Assembly (NCBI RefSeq): GCF_008369125.1
Contig: NZ_VOAY01000003.1
Span: forward strand, 310,001-374,000
From: Allopusillimonas sp008369125
GTDB taxonomy: Bacteria > Pseudomonadota > Gammaproteobacteria > Burkholderiales > Burkholderiaceae_B
Direction of reading: 5' to 3'
Length of the DNA stretch: 64,000 bases
Shown: one piece after another, positions 33,843-43,410 of the stretch
Position numbering within the stretch: the stretch's first letter is position 1
Layout: each line of letters starts with the position of its first letter
The notes under the pieces: generated by a model
What the model saw: the letters and a program-made list of their open reading frames with translations, nothing else
Told to the model about the DNA's origin: nothing
Databases searched by the model: none
Program-made: the position numbers and the translations under genes

Positions 33843-34703
33843 ATGCCAGCAACCACAGAAATCTCAGACAAGCAGGCACAGCGCGTACTAATAGCCGGTT
33901 GTGGGGACGTGGGCGCTCGCGTAGCTCAGCTATTACACAGCTCTGGTGACGAGGTCTGGGGTTTGCGGCGTTCAGATGCCCCCCTTCCGGCTGGCGTTAC
34001 CTTGCTGCAAGCCGATCTAACCAATGCTGACAGTCTGCAGCAGTTGCCCGAACGTATCGACCAAGTGGTGTATTTGCCTACGCCCGATGCACGCGATCAC
34101 CTAGCCTATCGCCAAGTGTTTGTGCAAGGCTTGCAAAGTCTGCTGAAAGTACTGGATAAGCGAGGATTACAGCGCATTGTGTTTGTTTCTTCCAGCGCGG
34201 TTTACGGCGAGCACAACGGCGACTGGGTCGATGAAAATACACCTGCGTCGCCGCTTGGGTTCAATGGCGAGGTGCTGCTCGAAGCCGAACAGTGGCTAGC
34301 CGGCAGCGGTTGCCCAGCCACGGTCTTGCGTCTGGCTGGGCTCTATGGCCCCGGACGCACACAGCTGTTCGAACGTCTGCGGAGCGGCCACGCGCGGGTG
34401 CGCAGCGAACCGCCCTTCTGGAGCAACAGAGTGCATGTCGACGATGCCGCTGCCGCCATTGTGCATATTCTCGGTTTACCTGATCCAGCACCGCTTTATC
34501 TAGGCGTGGACAACACGCCGCTCCCAATTGCCCAGCTGTATGGTGAGCTAGCGCGCGAGCTCGGCGTGCCCCCGCCCGGCGAAGGGCCCGCACCGCAGGG
34601 TATCGGGAGCAAACGGCTTTCCAATACGCGGTTACTCGCGTCCGGATTCTCACCGCGATGGCCCGACAGCCGTGTTGGCTACGCCGCACTCATAAATAAG
34701 TGA
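33843..34703 (+). CDS. NAD-dependent epimerase/SDR family protein (YeeZ-like)
   Basis: A 286-residue extended SDR with VLIAGCGDVGARVAQLL (a GCGDVG variant of the nucleotide motif) and the VFVSSSAVYGEHNGDWVDE segment with an active-site tyrosine but no clear YxxxK lysine. The C-terminal part resembles the YeeZ/YbjT-like putative sugar-nucleotide enzymes. Function is not established. AAGGA lies 13 bases upstream, which is long; an intervening ATG-CGC-TGA could act as a mini-leader. It ends 3 bases from the convergent hemerythrin stop. Confidence 0.88.
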   Translation: MPATTEISDKQAQRVLIAGCGDVGARVAQLLHSSGDEVWGLRRSDAPLPAGVTLLQADLTNADSLQQLPERIDQVVYLPTPDARDHLAYRQVFVQGLQSLLKVLDKRGLQRIVFVSSSAVYGEHNGDWVDENTPASPLGFNGEVLLEAEQWLAGSGCPATVLRLAGLYGPGRTQLFERLRSGHARVRSEPPFWSNRVHVDDAAAAIVHILGLPDPAPLYLGVDNTPLPIAQLYGELARELGVPPPGEGPAPQGIGSKRLSNTRLLASGFSPRWPDSRVGYAALINK

Positions 34704-34706
34704 CGA

Positions 34707-35201
34707 TCAAGATTTCTTGTTCGCCTTCTGATCCGCCATCGATTGTTTTTTCGTTTCTAGCATGGGCGCTTCCAGCTCTCGCAAATCGATGTCCTTGGAC
34801 ACGACCTTTGAAAACATTTCATCCTCTTCCTCTTTTATGTGGTGATTGGTAAATTCTCCAAGCACGGTAAAGCGAGCGTCGTATAAATCATCGCCAGGCT
34901 TCATTTTTTTCAGTAGTGCAATGAGATCCTTCGCACTGCCGTGCTCTACCTTACCTTCGTCCAACATATCGCCAAAGGTATCCGGATCAGCCTTTCGTAG
35001 AAATGGATAAAAATGATTCTCCTCGATTTCTGCATGCGCCGTGAGCGCCATACAGGCGTGCTGAACTATTTCATTCTTTTTCGCATCATCTTTGGCTGAT
35101 TTAAACTCTTTGAATAGCGCCTGAACCTCGCGATGATCATCAATGAGCATTCCAAGCACGCTTTTTTGAGCGGCAGGCGCATGTGTTTTGTTCATAGCCA
35201 T
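34707..35201 (-). CDS. Hemerythrin-domain (HHE) protein, copy 2
   Basis: A 164-residue paralogue of the 7018-7536 gene, with iron ligands in SVLGMLIDDHREVQALF, LTAHAEIEENHFYPFL and FTNHHIKEEEDEMF and a lysine-rich C terminus (KKQSMADQKANKKS). It should bind a di-iron centre. It is divergently arranged with copy B of the 66-residue protein across 219 bases, and the palindrome at 35223-35241 lies just upstream of its ATG. Confidence 0.93.
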   Translation of the reverse strand: MAMNKTHAPAAQKSVLGMLIDDHREVQALFKEFKSAKDDAKKNEIVQHACMALTAHAEIEENHFYPFLRKADPDTFGDMLDEGKVEHGSAKDLIALLKKMKPGDDLYDARFTVLGEFTNHHIKEEEDEMFSKVVSKDIDLRELEAPMLETKKQSMADQKANKKS

Positions 35202-35222
35202 TTACATTTCTCCTCGTCTATT

Positions 35223-35241
35223 CCACGATATGTGCTCGTGG
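35223..35241. promoter_or_regulatory. Inverted repeat between hemerythrin copy 2 and the 66-residue gene
   Basis: CCACGA-TATGTGC-TCGTGG, a perfect six-base inverted repeat, lies 22 bases upstream of the hemerythrin ATG. I did not find the same sequence upstream of hemerythrin copy 1, so its role is uncertain. Confidence 0.35.
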
Positions 35242-35420
35242 GCGGAAGAGAATAAGCAAAAGCCGTGCCCATCTCGAAAAATGTGCAGAGCCAATTGCAA
35301 GATCGCACCACACTAGGGTTTACACGACTGGGCAGCGGGAACAAGGCAAGAATCGCTCGCAAAATGATTATGCAAGTAAAGCGATACAATGAGAGTGTCA
35401 AAACTTCCAACAAGGATAAC

Positions 35421-35621
35421 GTGAAGCCTACGCTTTATACGCTGCTGCAAGAACGCCTCGACGGTAAAGAGTTTATCGAAATAAAAATTTCAGAATTGGA
35501 AGCCATTGCAGGTGATGATTGGCTTTTGGAGGTAAATGAGCAAGCGATGAAGCTAAACGTTATCGTCGAACCGCATCCTAGCGAGAGGTTGTCGGTGCTT
35601 GTTACTCATTTTGTAGATTGA
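35421..35621 (+). CDS. Uncharacterised 66-residue protein, copy B
   Basis: A GTG start at 35421 behind AAGGATAAC gives a 66-residue product of exactly the same length as the protein at 11087-11287, with about 42 identical positions. A longer frame from 35265 exists but has no counterpart in copy A. The conserved core (KISELE-IAG-DWL-EV-EQA-KLN) suggests a small helical domain. In both loci the gene is near a hemerythrin gene: adjacent and divergent here, about 3.5 kb away for copy A. Its function is unknown. Confidence 0.82.
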   Translation: MKPTLYTLLQERLDGKEFIEIKISELEAIAGDDWLLEVNEQAMKLNVIVEPHPSERLSVLVTHFVD

Positions 35622-35710
35622 ACGGGCGCAAGGCCCTACTGTCAGATCAAGCCAAAAGTACTTCAAATAAAGCTGTCGACACCAAGGGACTATGCCGTAC
35701 TTTAACTAAA

Positions 35711-35743
35711 GCAAAAACGCCATTAACGCATCATCATGGCGTT
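35711..35743 (-). terminator. Terminator of the ku-ligD operon
   Basis: On the - strand, AACGCCAT pairs with ATGGCGTT (35716-35723 with 35736-35743) around a 12-base loop, and the left arm runs into a T-run (GTTTTTGC). It lies 60 bases past the ligD stop. Confidence 0.65.
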
Positions 35744-35805
35744 CCATTGCGACATGAGTCTGTTTTCACACCCAATAATTACGCCCTTTTCCGCGTTCAG
35801 AACGC

Positions 35806-38232
35806 TTATTCAAGCGCTTTCATTGCCTGCGTCAGCGTTTGTGACGTCCCCGCATAGTCGGCCCATGGCCTATTACCGACGTCCATGCGCTCGTGAATGT
35901 TGCGCAGATGCCATTGATCGGAACGCGATAGTTTTTCGACCTCAGCCCACTCGATAGGCACAGAAACACCCAAGCCGGGACGAGCTCGCAACGACCAGGC
36001 CGATACGGTCGTGGCGCCGAAACCATTGCGAAGATAATCAATAAAGATTTTTCCCACACGGTTGCGTTGGCCGCTTTTTGCGGCGAAGCGGCTTGGCAGC
36101 GTGCTTGCCATATGATTCACAACGTCTTGCGCGAAGCCTTTGGCGGTATCCCAATCATGGCGCCGCTGTATCGGCACGACAACGTGGAGGCCTTTGCCGC
36201 CGCTGGTCTTGACGAATGATGCAAGGCCAAGCTGTTGCAAAAAAGCGCGCAGAACCAGCGCCGCTTCCTGCATAGCCGACCATTCCACGCCCTTACCGGG
36301 ATCCAGATCAAAAATCAGGCGGTCAGGCTTGTTTATGTTGGATTTAACGGCATTCCAGGTATGAAACTCCAGCACATTTATTTGCGCGGCAGACATTAGC
36401 CCCTGCGGCATGGTGATCTCAAGCAATGGCTCGTGATCTGGGTCCAGCTTGGCCGGCATGGGGCGCACGCCGGTCATACCCGAGGTGTTCATGTGTTTCT
36501 GAAAAAACAACTGGCCTGCCACGCCCTCTGGTGCCCGAACCAGCGACACAGGTCTGGCTTTAAGGTGCGGCATGATCAGCTTGGCGACCAGGGCGTAGTA
36601 CCGCATTACTTCGATTTTGGTAAGCCTCGTCGTTTCATCCACAACTCGCTCAGGATGGGTAATTTTGAGCGTGTTGAGCAAAGCGTGTTGCTGACTGGAG
36701 GGTGACCCGCTCGTCGTTGCCATACTGCTCTCCCTGACAATTGCCTTCGCTGGTTTATCTGTCCGCAGCCCCTGAAACACGGCATGTCGAATATGCCCGT
36801 CTCGCGTCCATTCTGCAAATGAAACCTCCGCCAGAAGTGACGGTTGCACCCAATGCACTTTGCGATAGCCACCGGTCGTATCTGCGAATGGGCGCTTTGA
36901 AGCCAGCAACGTGTCAAGCTTGCGTCGGATATCTTTAAGACTTCGTTCATCGAAGCCGGTGCCGACATTGCCCGCGTAGCGTAACTTGCCTGTTTCGTCG
37001 TGCACCCCAACCAGCAGTGACCCTATCCCTTCACGCGCGCCCTTCGGATCGGTAAAGCCGCCAATGACGAATTCCTGTCTTAGCGTGCACTTTAGTTTGA
37101 TCCAGTCACCTGAACGTCGCGTGCGATAGCTTGAGTTTTTTTTCTTGCCGATGATGCCTTCGAGCCCCATGCGGCACGCGCTGGTGTAGATGTCGCGAAC
37201 TTCTACCTCAAAGGCCGCGCTGAAACGTACAGGGCTCTGGGCGACCGATGGCGTGCCAGCCTGCAGCAAGGCTTCGAGCTTCTCGCGACGCATCCATAAA
37301 GGATCGCCTCGAAGATCATTTCCATCGCAGTAGGGCAGGTCAAACAAAAAATAAACAATCTCACTGCCTTGACCTTGATCGAACGCGGACTGCAGGGCCT
37401 GGAAACTGGGGATTCCGTTTTGGTTAAGAACAACGATCTCGCCATCGTACCAACCATCAGGAAGCTTCATGTTCTTTAGCGCTGTGCACAGTTCGCCCAA
37501 TCTGTCGGTCCAATCATTACCGTTGCGCGTATATAAGCGTGGCCGCGTTCGCTCAATGCGCGTAAGCATGCGATACCCATCAAACTTGATTTCATAGATC
37601 CAGTTTTGGGTATCAGTGGGTGGGCTATCCACCAGCGTGGCTAGCTGGGGCGACAAAGTGGCAGGCAGCGCGGAAGGCCTGCCTGTGCCGTTTACGCCGT
37701 CAGGAAACTCATCCAACACACTACATTCGCTTGACGCGCGCGCATGGCCGTCCTGCTTCTTGAACAACAGCCACGACTTCTGCTTGCCGCCCTTGCCCCC
37801 CATGCGTACAAGCACCCAAACGCCTTGCAACTTGTGTCCGCGAAGCTCAAACTCCAACTTCCCCTTGAGATAGGCTTTTTCGGCATCCCCGATAGGCTTC
37901 CAATATCCCTCGTCCCAAATAATGACCTTTCCCGCACCGTATTGTCCGGCTGGGATCTCGCCTTCGAACTGATTGTAAGAAATAGGATGATCTTCAGTCT
38001 GGACCGCCATGCGTTTGACGGAAGGGTCAAGACTGGGGCCTTTGGGTACAGCCCAGCTCTTCATTGTGCCGTTTATTTCCAGACGAAAATCATAATGCAG
38101 TGTGCTGGCCCAATGCTTCTGAATTACAAAAGAAGGCTGCTTGGCATTGGCCTGCCCTACTTGATCGGGTTCTGGCGTCTTACTGAAATTACGCTTGGCT
38201 TTGTAAAGCTCCAAAGGGTCTGATTTGGCCAT
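35806..38232 (-). CDS. ligD: Multifunctional non-homologous end-joining DNA ligase LigD
   Basis: An 808-residue protein with domain order phosphoesterase - ligase - polymerase. The 3'-phosphoesterase domain (about 20-160) carries the HWASTLHYDFRLE motif with His40, His46, Asp48 and Arg50. The ATP-dependent ligase (about 195-510) has the active-site lysine in EIKFDG (Lys216). The primase-type polymerase domain (about 525-800) has FDLDPGKG with metal ligands Asp642 and Asp644. It seals double-strand breaks together with Ku. The gene follows ku by nine bases on the same strand. Confidence 0.97.
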   Translation of the reverse strand: MAKSDPLELYKAKRNFSKTPEPDQVGQANAKQPSFVIQKHWASTLHYDFRLEINGTMKSWAVPKGPSLDPSVKRMAVQTEDHPISYNQFEGEIPAGQYGAGKVIIWDEGYWKPIGDAEKAYLKGKLEFELRGHKLQGVWVLVRMGGKGGKQKSWLLFKKQDGHARASSECSVLDEFPDGVNGTGRPSALPATLSPQLATLVDSPPTDTQNWIYEIKFDGYRMLTRIERTRPRLYTRNGNDWTDRLGELCTALKNMKLPDGWYDGEIVVLNQNGIPSFQALQSAFDQGQGSEIVYFLFDLPYCDGNDLRGDPLWMRREKLEALLQAGTPSVAQSPVRFSAAFEVEVRDIYTSACRMGLEGIIGKKKNSSYRTRRSGDWIKLKCTLRQEFVIGGFTDPKGAREGIGSLLVGVHDETGKLRYAGNVGTGFDERSLKDIRRKLDTLLASKRPFADTTGGYRKVHWVQPSLLAEVSFAEWTRDGHIRHAVFQGLRTDKPAKAIVRESSMATTSGSPSSQQHALLNTLKITHPERVVDETTRLTKIEVMRYYALVAKLIMPHLKARPVSLVRAPEGVAGQLFFQKHMNTSGMTGVRPMPAKLDPDHEPLLEITMPQGLMSAAQINVLEFHTWNAVKSNINKPDRLIFDLDPGKGVEWSAMQEAALVLRAFLQQLGLASFVKTSGGKGLHVVVPIQRRHDWDTAKGFAQDVVNHMASTLPSRFAAKSGQRNRVGKIFIDYLRNGFGATTVSAWSLRARPGLGVSVPIEWAEVEKLSRSDQWHLRNIHERMDVGNRPWADYAGTSQTLTQAMKALE

Positions 38233-38241
38233 CCCGACCTC

Positions 38242-39306
38242 CTAGGCCGCTTTACGCCCGCGTGGTGGCGATTTTTTCGCAGTCTTTTTTGCGGTGACTT
38301 TTCTCTCTGTCTTGGCTGTAGTTTTGCTGCCCTTCGCCGAGTCGGTGGTCTTGCCTGCGCGGCGCGTCCCGCCGGTTTCGGCGGATGTGCTGGCAGACTT
38401 GGCTTTTGCTGAAGCCTTTGTGTTTGCTGCCTTGCTTGTGCTTTGAGGGGCGGGCTTTTTAGAGGTTGATTTCTTGGAACTGCCAGTATCCTGGCCTTTG
38501 TTCTTCCCTAGACTGCGCTGCAGCATTTCCGTCAGGTCGAGTATTTTTGCACTGCCGGTCGTCTCTGTATCTTCTTCCACATTATTGACGGACTCGGTGT
38601 CGCCGCTTTCGACCTTCTCTTTGACGAGTTGCAGTATCTGTTCCTTGAAGCTATCGGTAAAGGCATCCGGCTCCCATGCCCCGCTCATATCCTTGACCAA
38701 TTGCTCCCCCATGGTCATTTCCTTGGCCGTGATCCCGGTCGATTCCGTGCCTTCCTCAGGCAGCCCCAGTTCGTCCCAGGGGCGTATTTCATCACCCCAG
38801 CGCAACAGGTTCAGGATGAGAGCAGGACCACAAGGCATCAAGATGGCAAGATGCTGTTTTGTCTGAATGACAACCTTGGCAATGCCTACCACGCCAGTTT
38901 TACGCAGCACTTCGCGCAGCAAGGCATACACTTTGGCACCTTTTGCGATGGGCGATGTGTAATAAGGGCGGTCAAGATACACGAAGGGAATGTCGTCCAC
39001 AGAGACAAATCTTTCTATTTCTATTGTCTGTGTCGTCGTGGGGTAGGCAGCCTGTATCTCTTCTGCTGAAAGTACGACGTACTGGCCTTCTTCGTACTCC
39101 ACGCCCTTGACGACGTCGTCGCTGTCGATTTCTTTGCCTGTTGCTTTGTTTATGCGCTTGTAACCCACAGGATCCATGCTGCGCTTATCCAGCCAGTCAA
39201 AGTCTATGCCCTGACTGGCGGTTGCAGAATGCAATGAAATGGGAATGTGAACAAGGCCGAAGGAGATTGCCCCTTTCCACAAAGCTCGCTTGCTTGTCGC
39301 TGCCAT
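38242..39306 (-). CDS. ku: Ku DNA end-binding protein
   Basis: A 354-residue bacterial Ku with the core barrel (KRALWKGAISFGLVHIPISLHSA, VSVDDIPFVYLDRPYYTSP, LRWGDEIRPWDEL) and a long lysine/alanine/serine-rich C-terminal tail from about residue 275. Ku forms a ring on broken ends and recruits LigD. Long basic tails are known to let some bacterial Ku proteins bind internal DNA sites. It forms an operon with ligD; the promoter should be in 39307-39477. Confidence 0.96.
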   Translation of the reverse strand: MAATSKRALWKGAISFGLVHIPISLHSATASQGIDFDWLDKRSMDPVGYKRINKATGKEIDSDDVVKGVEYEEGQYVVLSAEEIQAAYPTTTQTIEIERFVSVDDIPFVYLDRPYYTSPIAKGAKVYALLREVLRKTGVVGIAKVVIQTKQHLAILMPCGPALILNLLRWGDEIRPWDELGLPEEGTESTGITAKEMTMGEQLVKDMSGAWEPDAFTDSFKEQILQLVKEKVESGDTESVNNVEEDTETTGSAKILDLTEMLQRSLGKNKGQDTGSSKKSTSKKPAPQSTSKAANTKASAKAKSASTSAETGGTRRAGKTTDSAKGSKTTAKTERKVTAKKTAKKSPPRGRKAA

Positions 39307-39477
39307 GATCGCCCTCCACCCTCTATCGCGTTAAGAAATGTGAGCAAACAGTGTGCCCAGCATCGCGGTCTCAAAGCGCCTGCTCACAATGACTGCGTAC
39401 AACTTTACATAAGCACGCCCTCAGAACCGGCGCCTAAACAATAAGCATGAAGGTCGACGCTGTTGGTGCGAGCCTTT

Positions 39478-40110
39478 TTATGCACGCAAATCGACCAGGC
39501 CTTTCGGGGTATCCAGCGTCACCGTAAAATACGGATCAACCGCAGTCGCCAGCGGCATTTTGAAACCAATTTCATCCCATAAAGCCTGAAGCCTCTCTGG
39601 TTCAGGATGGCCGGCTGAGCACGCAACCACGCTGCACGGCGCACTTGGCAAAGTACGGGCGGGGTGTGTTGCGGTGCCCCAATCAATAAACAGCGGCGCA
39701 AAAATCCCATACTCGTTTACAGCTGCCGGCATAAGCAATTGCCAGCGTAAGGTTTCGCCTGAGGCAGTTTGGCGGCTTAGATGCTTCACCTCTGCCGCTA
39801 CCCCGACGCGTTGGTAAGCGCTCAGAATGCCAGGAAAGTGATGCGCCTGGCTTTGCACAATGAAGCGATGCAGATGAGGTTGGGCCATTTGCTCGAGCAC
39901 ATTACGCAACCCGGTGCGCGTGTCTGAAGTCGGGTTGGGGGCTATCAGTTCAAGATAGAGATCGCTGCTGGTGGCAACTAACTTGTTGTGCGTGCCCAAA
40001 TCAGGATGAACGCCACCGCTGGCAACCGGAATACCCGTCAGGTCAGTAAAGTACTGCGAAAGGCTATCAAGATTGTTGCCCGCCAGCATGAAGTGGTCAA
40101 TGTTGTACAT
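39478..40110 (-). CDS. VOC/glyoxalase-like domain protein
   Basis: A 210-residue protein that starts MYNIDHFMLAGNNLDSLSQYF, with a Glyoxalase_3-type (PF13468-like) domain. I use ATG 40110, preceded by AAGGAAAAG; the frame extends upstream to 40206 without domain content. The metal-ligand histidine at position 6 and glutamate in YLELIAPNP near residue 55 are visible, as in other VOC enzymes. No substrate is apparent. The Fic gene stop is only 43 bases upstream on the same strand. Confidence 0.85.
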   Translation of the reverse strand: MYNIDHFMLAGNNLDSLSQYFTDLTGIPVASGGVHPDLGTHNKLVATSSDLYLELIAPNPTSDTRTGLRNVLEQMAQPHLHRFIVQSQAHHFPGILSAYQRVGVAAEVKHLSRQTASGETLRWQLLMPAAVNEYGIFAPLFIDWGTATHPARTLPSAPCSVVACSAGHPEPERLQALWDEIGFKMPLATAVDPYFTVTLDTPKGLVDLRA

Positions 40111-40153
40111 CGGCTTTTCCTTAGTTTTGTATATTTGTGGATGTTTAGCGCAA

Positions 40154-41656
40154 TCAATCTTGATGGGCAGAATTGGGGTAAAAGCTTTCCCGAACAATCT
40201 CCTCAATATCGTTCAAAACCTCAGCAGGAACCATCAAAGAAAACTGCTTGCGTCTGCGCATTGAAAGACGCCCTTCCTCACTGACGATCATACGGATAAG
40301 GCTCATGGCATCTTTGTTGCTAATATCGTATTGGTTATTGATCCGTGCCAAAGCGCAGTCAAAACGCTCCAGATACTGCACCTCTTCGACCAGTGTATGG
40401 TCAAGCGCATAGTGAGCCATACGCAGGCCAAACTGCGCGATCAAAGTACCGTCCCAATACCTATAGGGGTCACCTGATGCCGTAAGGGTCGCGTCGATAT
40501 CCCGATCAGTGACCTCATTGACCTTCCAAAGCTTCCTAATTGCAACTGATACAGACTCAAGGCTATTTAAATACTCACCTTCATGCTGCTGAAAAGCCAC
40601 TGATACCGGCAAGATTAGGCCTTCTTTAACAAGCCCCGCTCGGCACAAACCGTGGTGAATCAGAAAGCGAGAGATCCTGCCGTTGCCATCAAGAAAAGGG
40701 TGATTGAATACGAAGCCAAAAGAGACCATGAAGCATTTAAGTAGCGCTTCTCTGCTATTGCTTGGGTATGGCGCATTGGCATAATGCAGCAGCCCCTGCA
40801 TCAGACTCAAATTGTGCTCTGGCGCGGGAGGGATGTAAGTAACATTACTCGCCCTCACATGGCGAGCTGCTTTCTGCAACCAGTTTTGTCTTCTTCGAAA
40901 AGAAAGCTCTTGCAAAAAGGGGTTGCTGATAACACCCGATTGCAACTCAGCAAGGTATTGCTCGGTGAGGTCTTGGGCGTGATGCGCTTGATGCAACAAC
41001 TGCACAAATCGCTGCGCCTTGTCCTCTGAGAGAGATTCGCCTTCGATATCAAAGCTGCTTCGCGTTTCAGACAAATAAGCCCAACCCAGTGCTCTGTCGA
41101 GGTTGCGTGGCCCGCCCACGCGCTCAACAAAACTGGCCAAATCGGCAAACAAGTCGCGTCTTAAAAGTTGCTCAAGCTCGGACGTACGTCGGATTGTTGG
41201 GCAAAAACTAAAATCACCCAAGCCGTTCTGGTTAACCTTGAACTTCCGGTTTCTACGGTTAGATCCGGTAACGTACTGCGCCTCATCAAACAGATCTACG
41301 TAGGCACTGGCCCTGACATTTGCGGCAAGCTCCTTTCCCGTAAACTGTTCATAGAGAAAGCCGATAATTCTGGCGTACTTTCCATTTGGATTGGCGTTCA
41401 GGGCTTGTTGCACAGATTGTTGTGAAAGCTTGGCGCTTATAGCCTGAATAGCTTCAAGGTGAATGCCCTGATGCTTGATGGCGAAAACAAGATGACCGAT
41501 CGGATCGTCATTTTCAATAGCCATAGAGATCGGCACCCTCAATGAGTCTGAGGCGGAGACCACGGCCTGAACACGACGATCAACGATCGCAAGTCTGACT
41601 TTACCAGCGACCTTAAGCCCCATCTGGTCGATCAGATACGTGTAACCTATATTCAT
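40154..41656 (-). CDS. Fic-domain AMP-transferase with internal inhibitory helix
   Basis: A 500-residue Fic protein. The catalytic loop HPFLDGNGR is at 319-327, and the upstream helix carries the auto-inhibition motif S-x3-E-G (Ser201, Glu205, Gly206) that blocks ATP binding in class II Fic enzymes, so the protein should be self-restrained. The first 150 residues look like a regulatory or recognition domain, and the C terminus (about 430-500) contains a winged-helix-like segment. Fic proteins AMPylate hydroxyl side chains. No separate antitoxin gene is adjacent, in keeping with the internal motif. Its upstream region is notably AT-rich. Confidence 0.93.
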   Translation of the reverse strand: MNIGYTYLIDQMGLKVAGKVRLAIVDRRVQAVVSASDSLRVPISMAIENDDPIGHLVFAIKHQGIHLEAIQAISAKLSQQSVQQALNANPNGKYARIIGFLYEQFTGKELAANVRASAYVDLFDEAQYVTGSNRRNRKFKVNQNGLGDFSFCPTIRRTSELEQLLRRDLFADLASFVERVGGPRNLDRALGWAYLSETRSSFDIEGESLSEDKAQRFVQLLHQAHHAQDLTEQYLAELQSGVISNPFLQELSFRRRQNWLQKAARHVRASNVTYIPPAPEHNLSLMQGLLHYANAPYPSNSREALLKCFMVSFGFVFNHPFLDGNGRISRFLIHHGLCRAGLVKEGLILPVSVAFQQHEGEYLNSLESVSVAIRKLWKVNEVTDRDIDATLTASGDPYRYWDGTLIAQFGLRMAHYALDHTLVEEVQYLERFDCALARINNQYDISNKDAMSLIRMIVSEEGRLSMRRRKQFSLMVPAEVLNDIEEIVRESFYPNSAHQD

Positions 41657-41895
41657 CGCGCTGCCGGGAAAAAGTTATTTGTAACTGTATTTTGTTATTT
41701 TTTTGGTATATTTACAAGATTATTTTATTCTAAAGTAAAGTAAGTATGTGAGATGTGGCATACATACCCACTTTCAGTCTGTCGGATCCATTAATTGCAC
41801 CGGTCCAGATGCTGGCTCGCCGGCCCAATAGTCGTGCTGGGTAAACCGCGCTCATGAGACGAAGAAACGATATTCGAGATTTTGACGTCTTGTGC

Positions 41896-43152
41896 TTATA
41901 TATGTTTTTGCTTTTCGGTCGCGAAGGCGGGTTTGAGGGCTGCCAACCAACCCAACACCCCTCGACCAGCCACCCGCCCACTGGCAAAGCTGGCCGTCAG
42001 TAGATAGCCACCTGTCGGCGCCTCCCAGTCCAGCATTTCTCCCGCGCAAAATACCCCGGGCAGTGCCTGTAGCATCAAATGCTGATTCAACGCTTCAAAC
42101 TGCACACCACCCGCAGTGCTAATGGCTTGCGCCAGGGGCCGCATACCATTAAGGCTTAGGGGTAATCGTTTGATACCCGCGGCCAGCGCATGCGGGTCGT
42201 TAAACACGGTTTTGGGAAGGCATTCGTGCAGCAACGCCGTCTTGACGCCGCGCAGACCCAGGCGACTGCTTAGGTGGCTGGACCATGAGCGGCTGCCGCG
42301 CGGGCGGGTGACTTCAGCCAGCACCTGCGCCGGGTCGCGATCAGGCAGTAAATCAACATAGAGCGTAGCGCCCCCCTCGCGCAGCAGGGTATCACGCAGG
42401 TTGGAGGACCACGCGTAAACAAGCCCACCTTCCACACCATCTGCAGTGACCATGCATTCGCCACGACGCATGTTGAAGTCGCCCTGCGGTGCCAAGGCTA
42501 TGGCTTTAAGCGGCTGACCTGCAAACCGCTCTGAAAAATACCCCGACCACTTGGTAAGAAAGCCGCAGTTGGCGGGGAGCAGCGGTGCGACGGCCACGCT
42601 ACGCGCCTCGAGCACGCTTTGCCAGGCGCCGTCTGATCCCAGGCGCGGCCAGCTGGCCCCTCCCAAGGCCAACACCACGGCATCGGGACGCGCACTGACC
42701 GCACCCTGCGGCGTATCAAACGACAAAGCGCCATCCTCGGACCAACCGTGCCATTTATGCCGCGTGTGAAACTGAACACCGCTGGCACGCAGCCGATGCA
42801 GCCACGCGCGCAGCAAGGGTGCGGCTTTCATTTCTTGAGGGAACACGCGGCCCGATGAACCAACAAAGGTTTCGACACCCAGATCCAGGGCCCACTGGCG
42901 CAATACCGTTGCATCCAGCTGATCCAGCCAAGGCGAGACTTGCTCTGCACGATCGCCAAAACGAGCCCGAAACGCGGCCGATGCTTCACTGTGCGTTAAG
43001 TTCAAGCCACCCCGCCCAGCCAGCAGAAATTTACGGCCTACCGAAGGCATAGCATCGTACACAGCAACGTGTACACCCGCGTTGGCGAGTTCTTCGGCCG
43101 CCATCAACCCGGCCGGGCCAGCGCCTATTACGGCTACGATATTAGAAGGCAT
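41896..43152 (-). CDS. HI0933-type NAD(P)/FAD-dependent oxidoreductase
   Basis: A 418-residue flavoprotein of the HI0933/YhiN family with VIGAGPAGLMAAEELANAGV at the N terminus, the GRGGLNLTHSE motif after it, an internal VVLALGGASWPRLGSDG segment and the C-terminal GGVQFEALNQHLM-type region followed by GVFCAGEMLDWEAPTGGYLL. I start at ATG 43152 (MPSNIVAVIG), because the longer frame to 43233 has no domain. The physiological substrate of the family is unknown. Confidence 0.93.
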   Translation of the reverse strand: MPSNIVAVIGAGPAGLMAAEELANAGVHVAVYDAMPSVGRKFLLAGRGGLNLTHSEASAAFRARFGDRAEQVSPWLDQLDATVLRQWALDLGVETFVGSSGRVFPQEMKAAPLLRAWLHRLRASGVQFHTRHKWHGWSEDGALSFDTPQGAVSARPDAVVLALGGASWPRLGSDGAWQSVLEARSVAVAPLLPANCGFLTKWSGYFSERFAGQPLKAIALAPQGDFNMRRGECMVTADGVEGGLVYAWSSNLRDTLLREGGATLYVDLLPDRDPAQVLAEVTRPRGSRSWSSHLSSRLGLRGVKTALLHECLPKTVFNDPHALAAGIKRLPLSLNGMRPLAQAISTAGGVQFEALNQHLMLQALPGVFCAGEMLDWEAPTGGYLLTASFASGRVAGRGVLGWLAALKPAFATEKQKHI

Positions 43153-43410
43153 GAGATAAAAATTAATGAATTGCGCAGACAGCGACAGCAAAAATGCCAC
43201 GGTATCACACGGCATGCCAAGTATGACTGCCACGCGTCAACCATCTTGGCTGGCGTGTCCAGTTAATTGTCGCTGAACCTATGACTTTGGGCCGGAACAC
43301 CAGAGCAGCTTGGGCTATATTGTGATGGTGTTTTTTTTCGCTATCGAGATAGTGACTGACGCGCACGGACTCGTGCGCGACTATGCTTTCAGCCCACCGG
43401 AGCAACAGCC

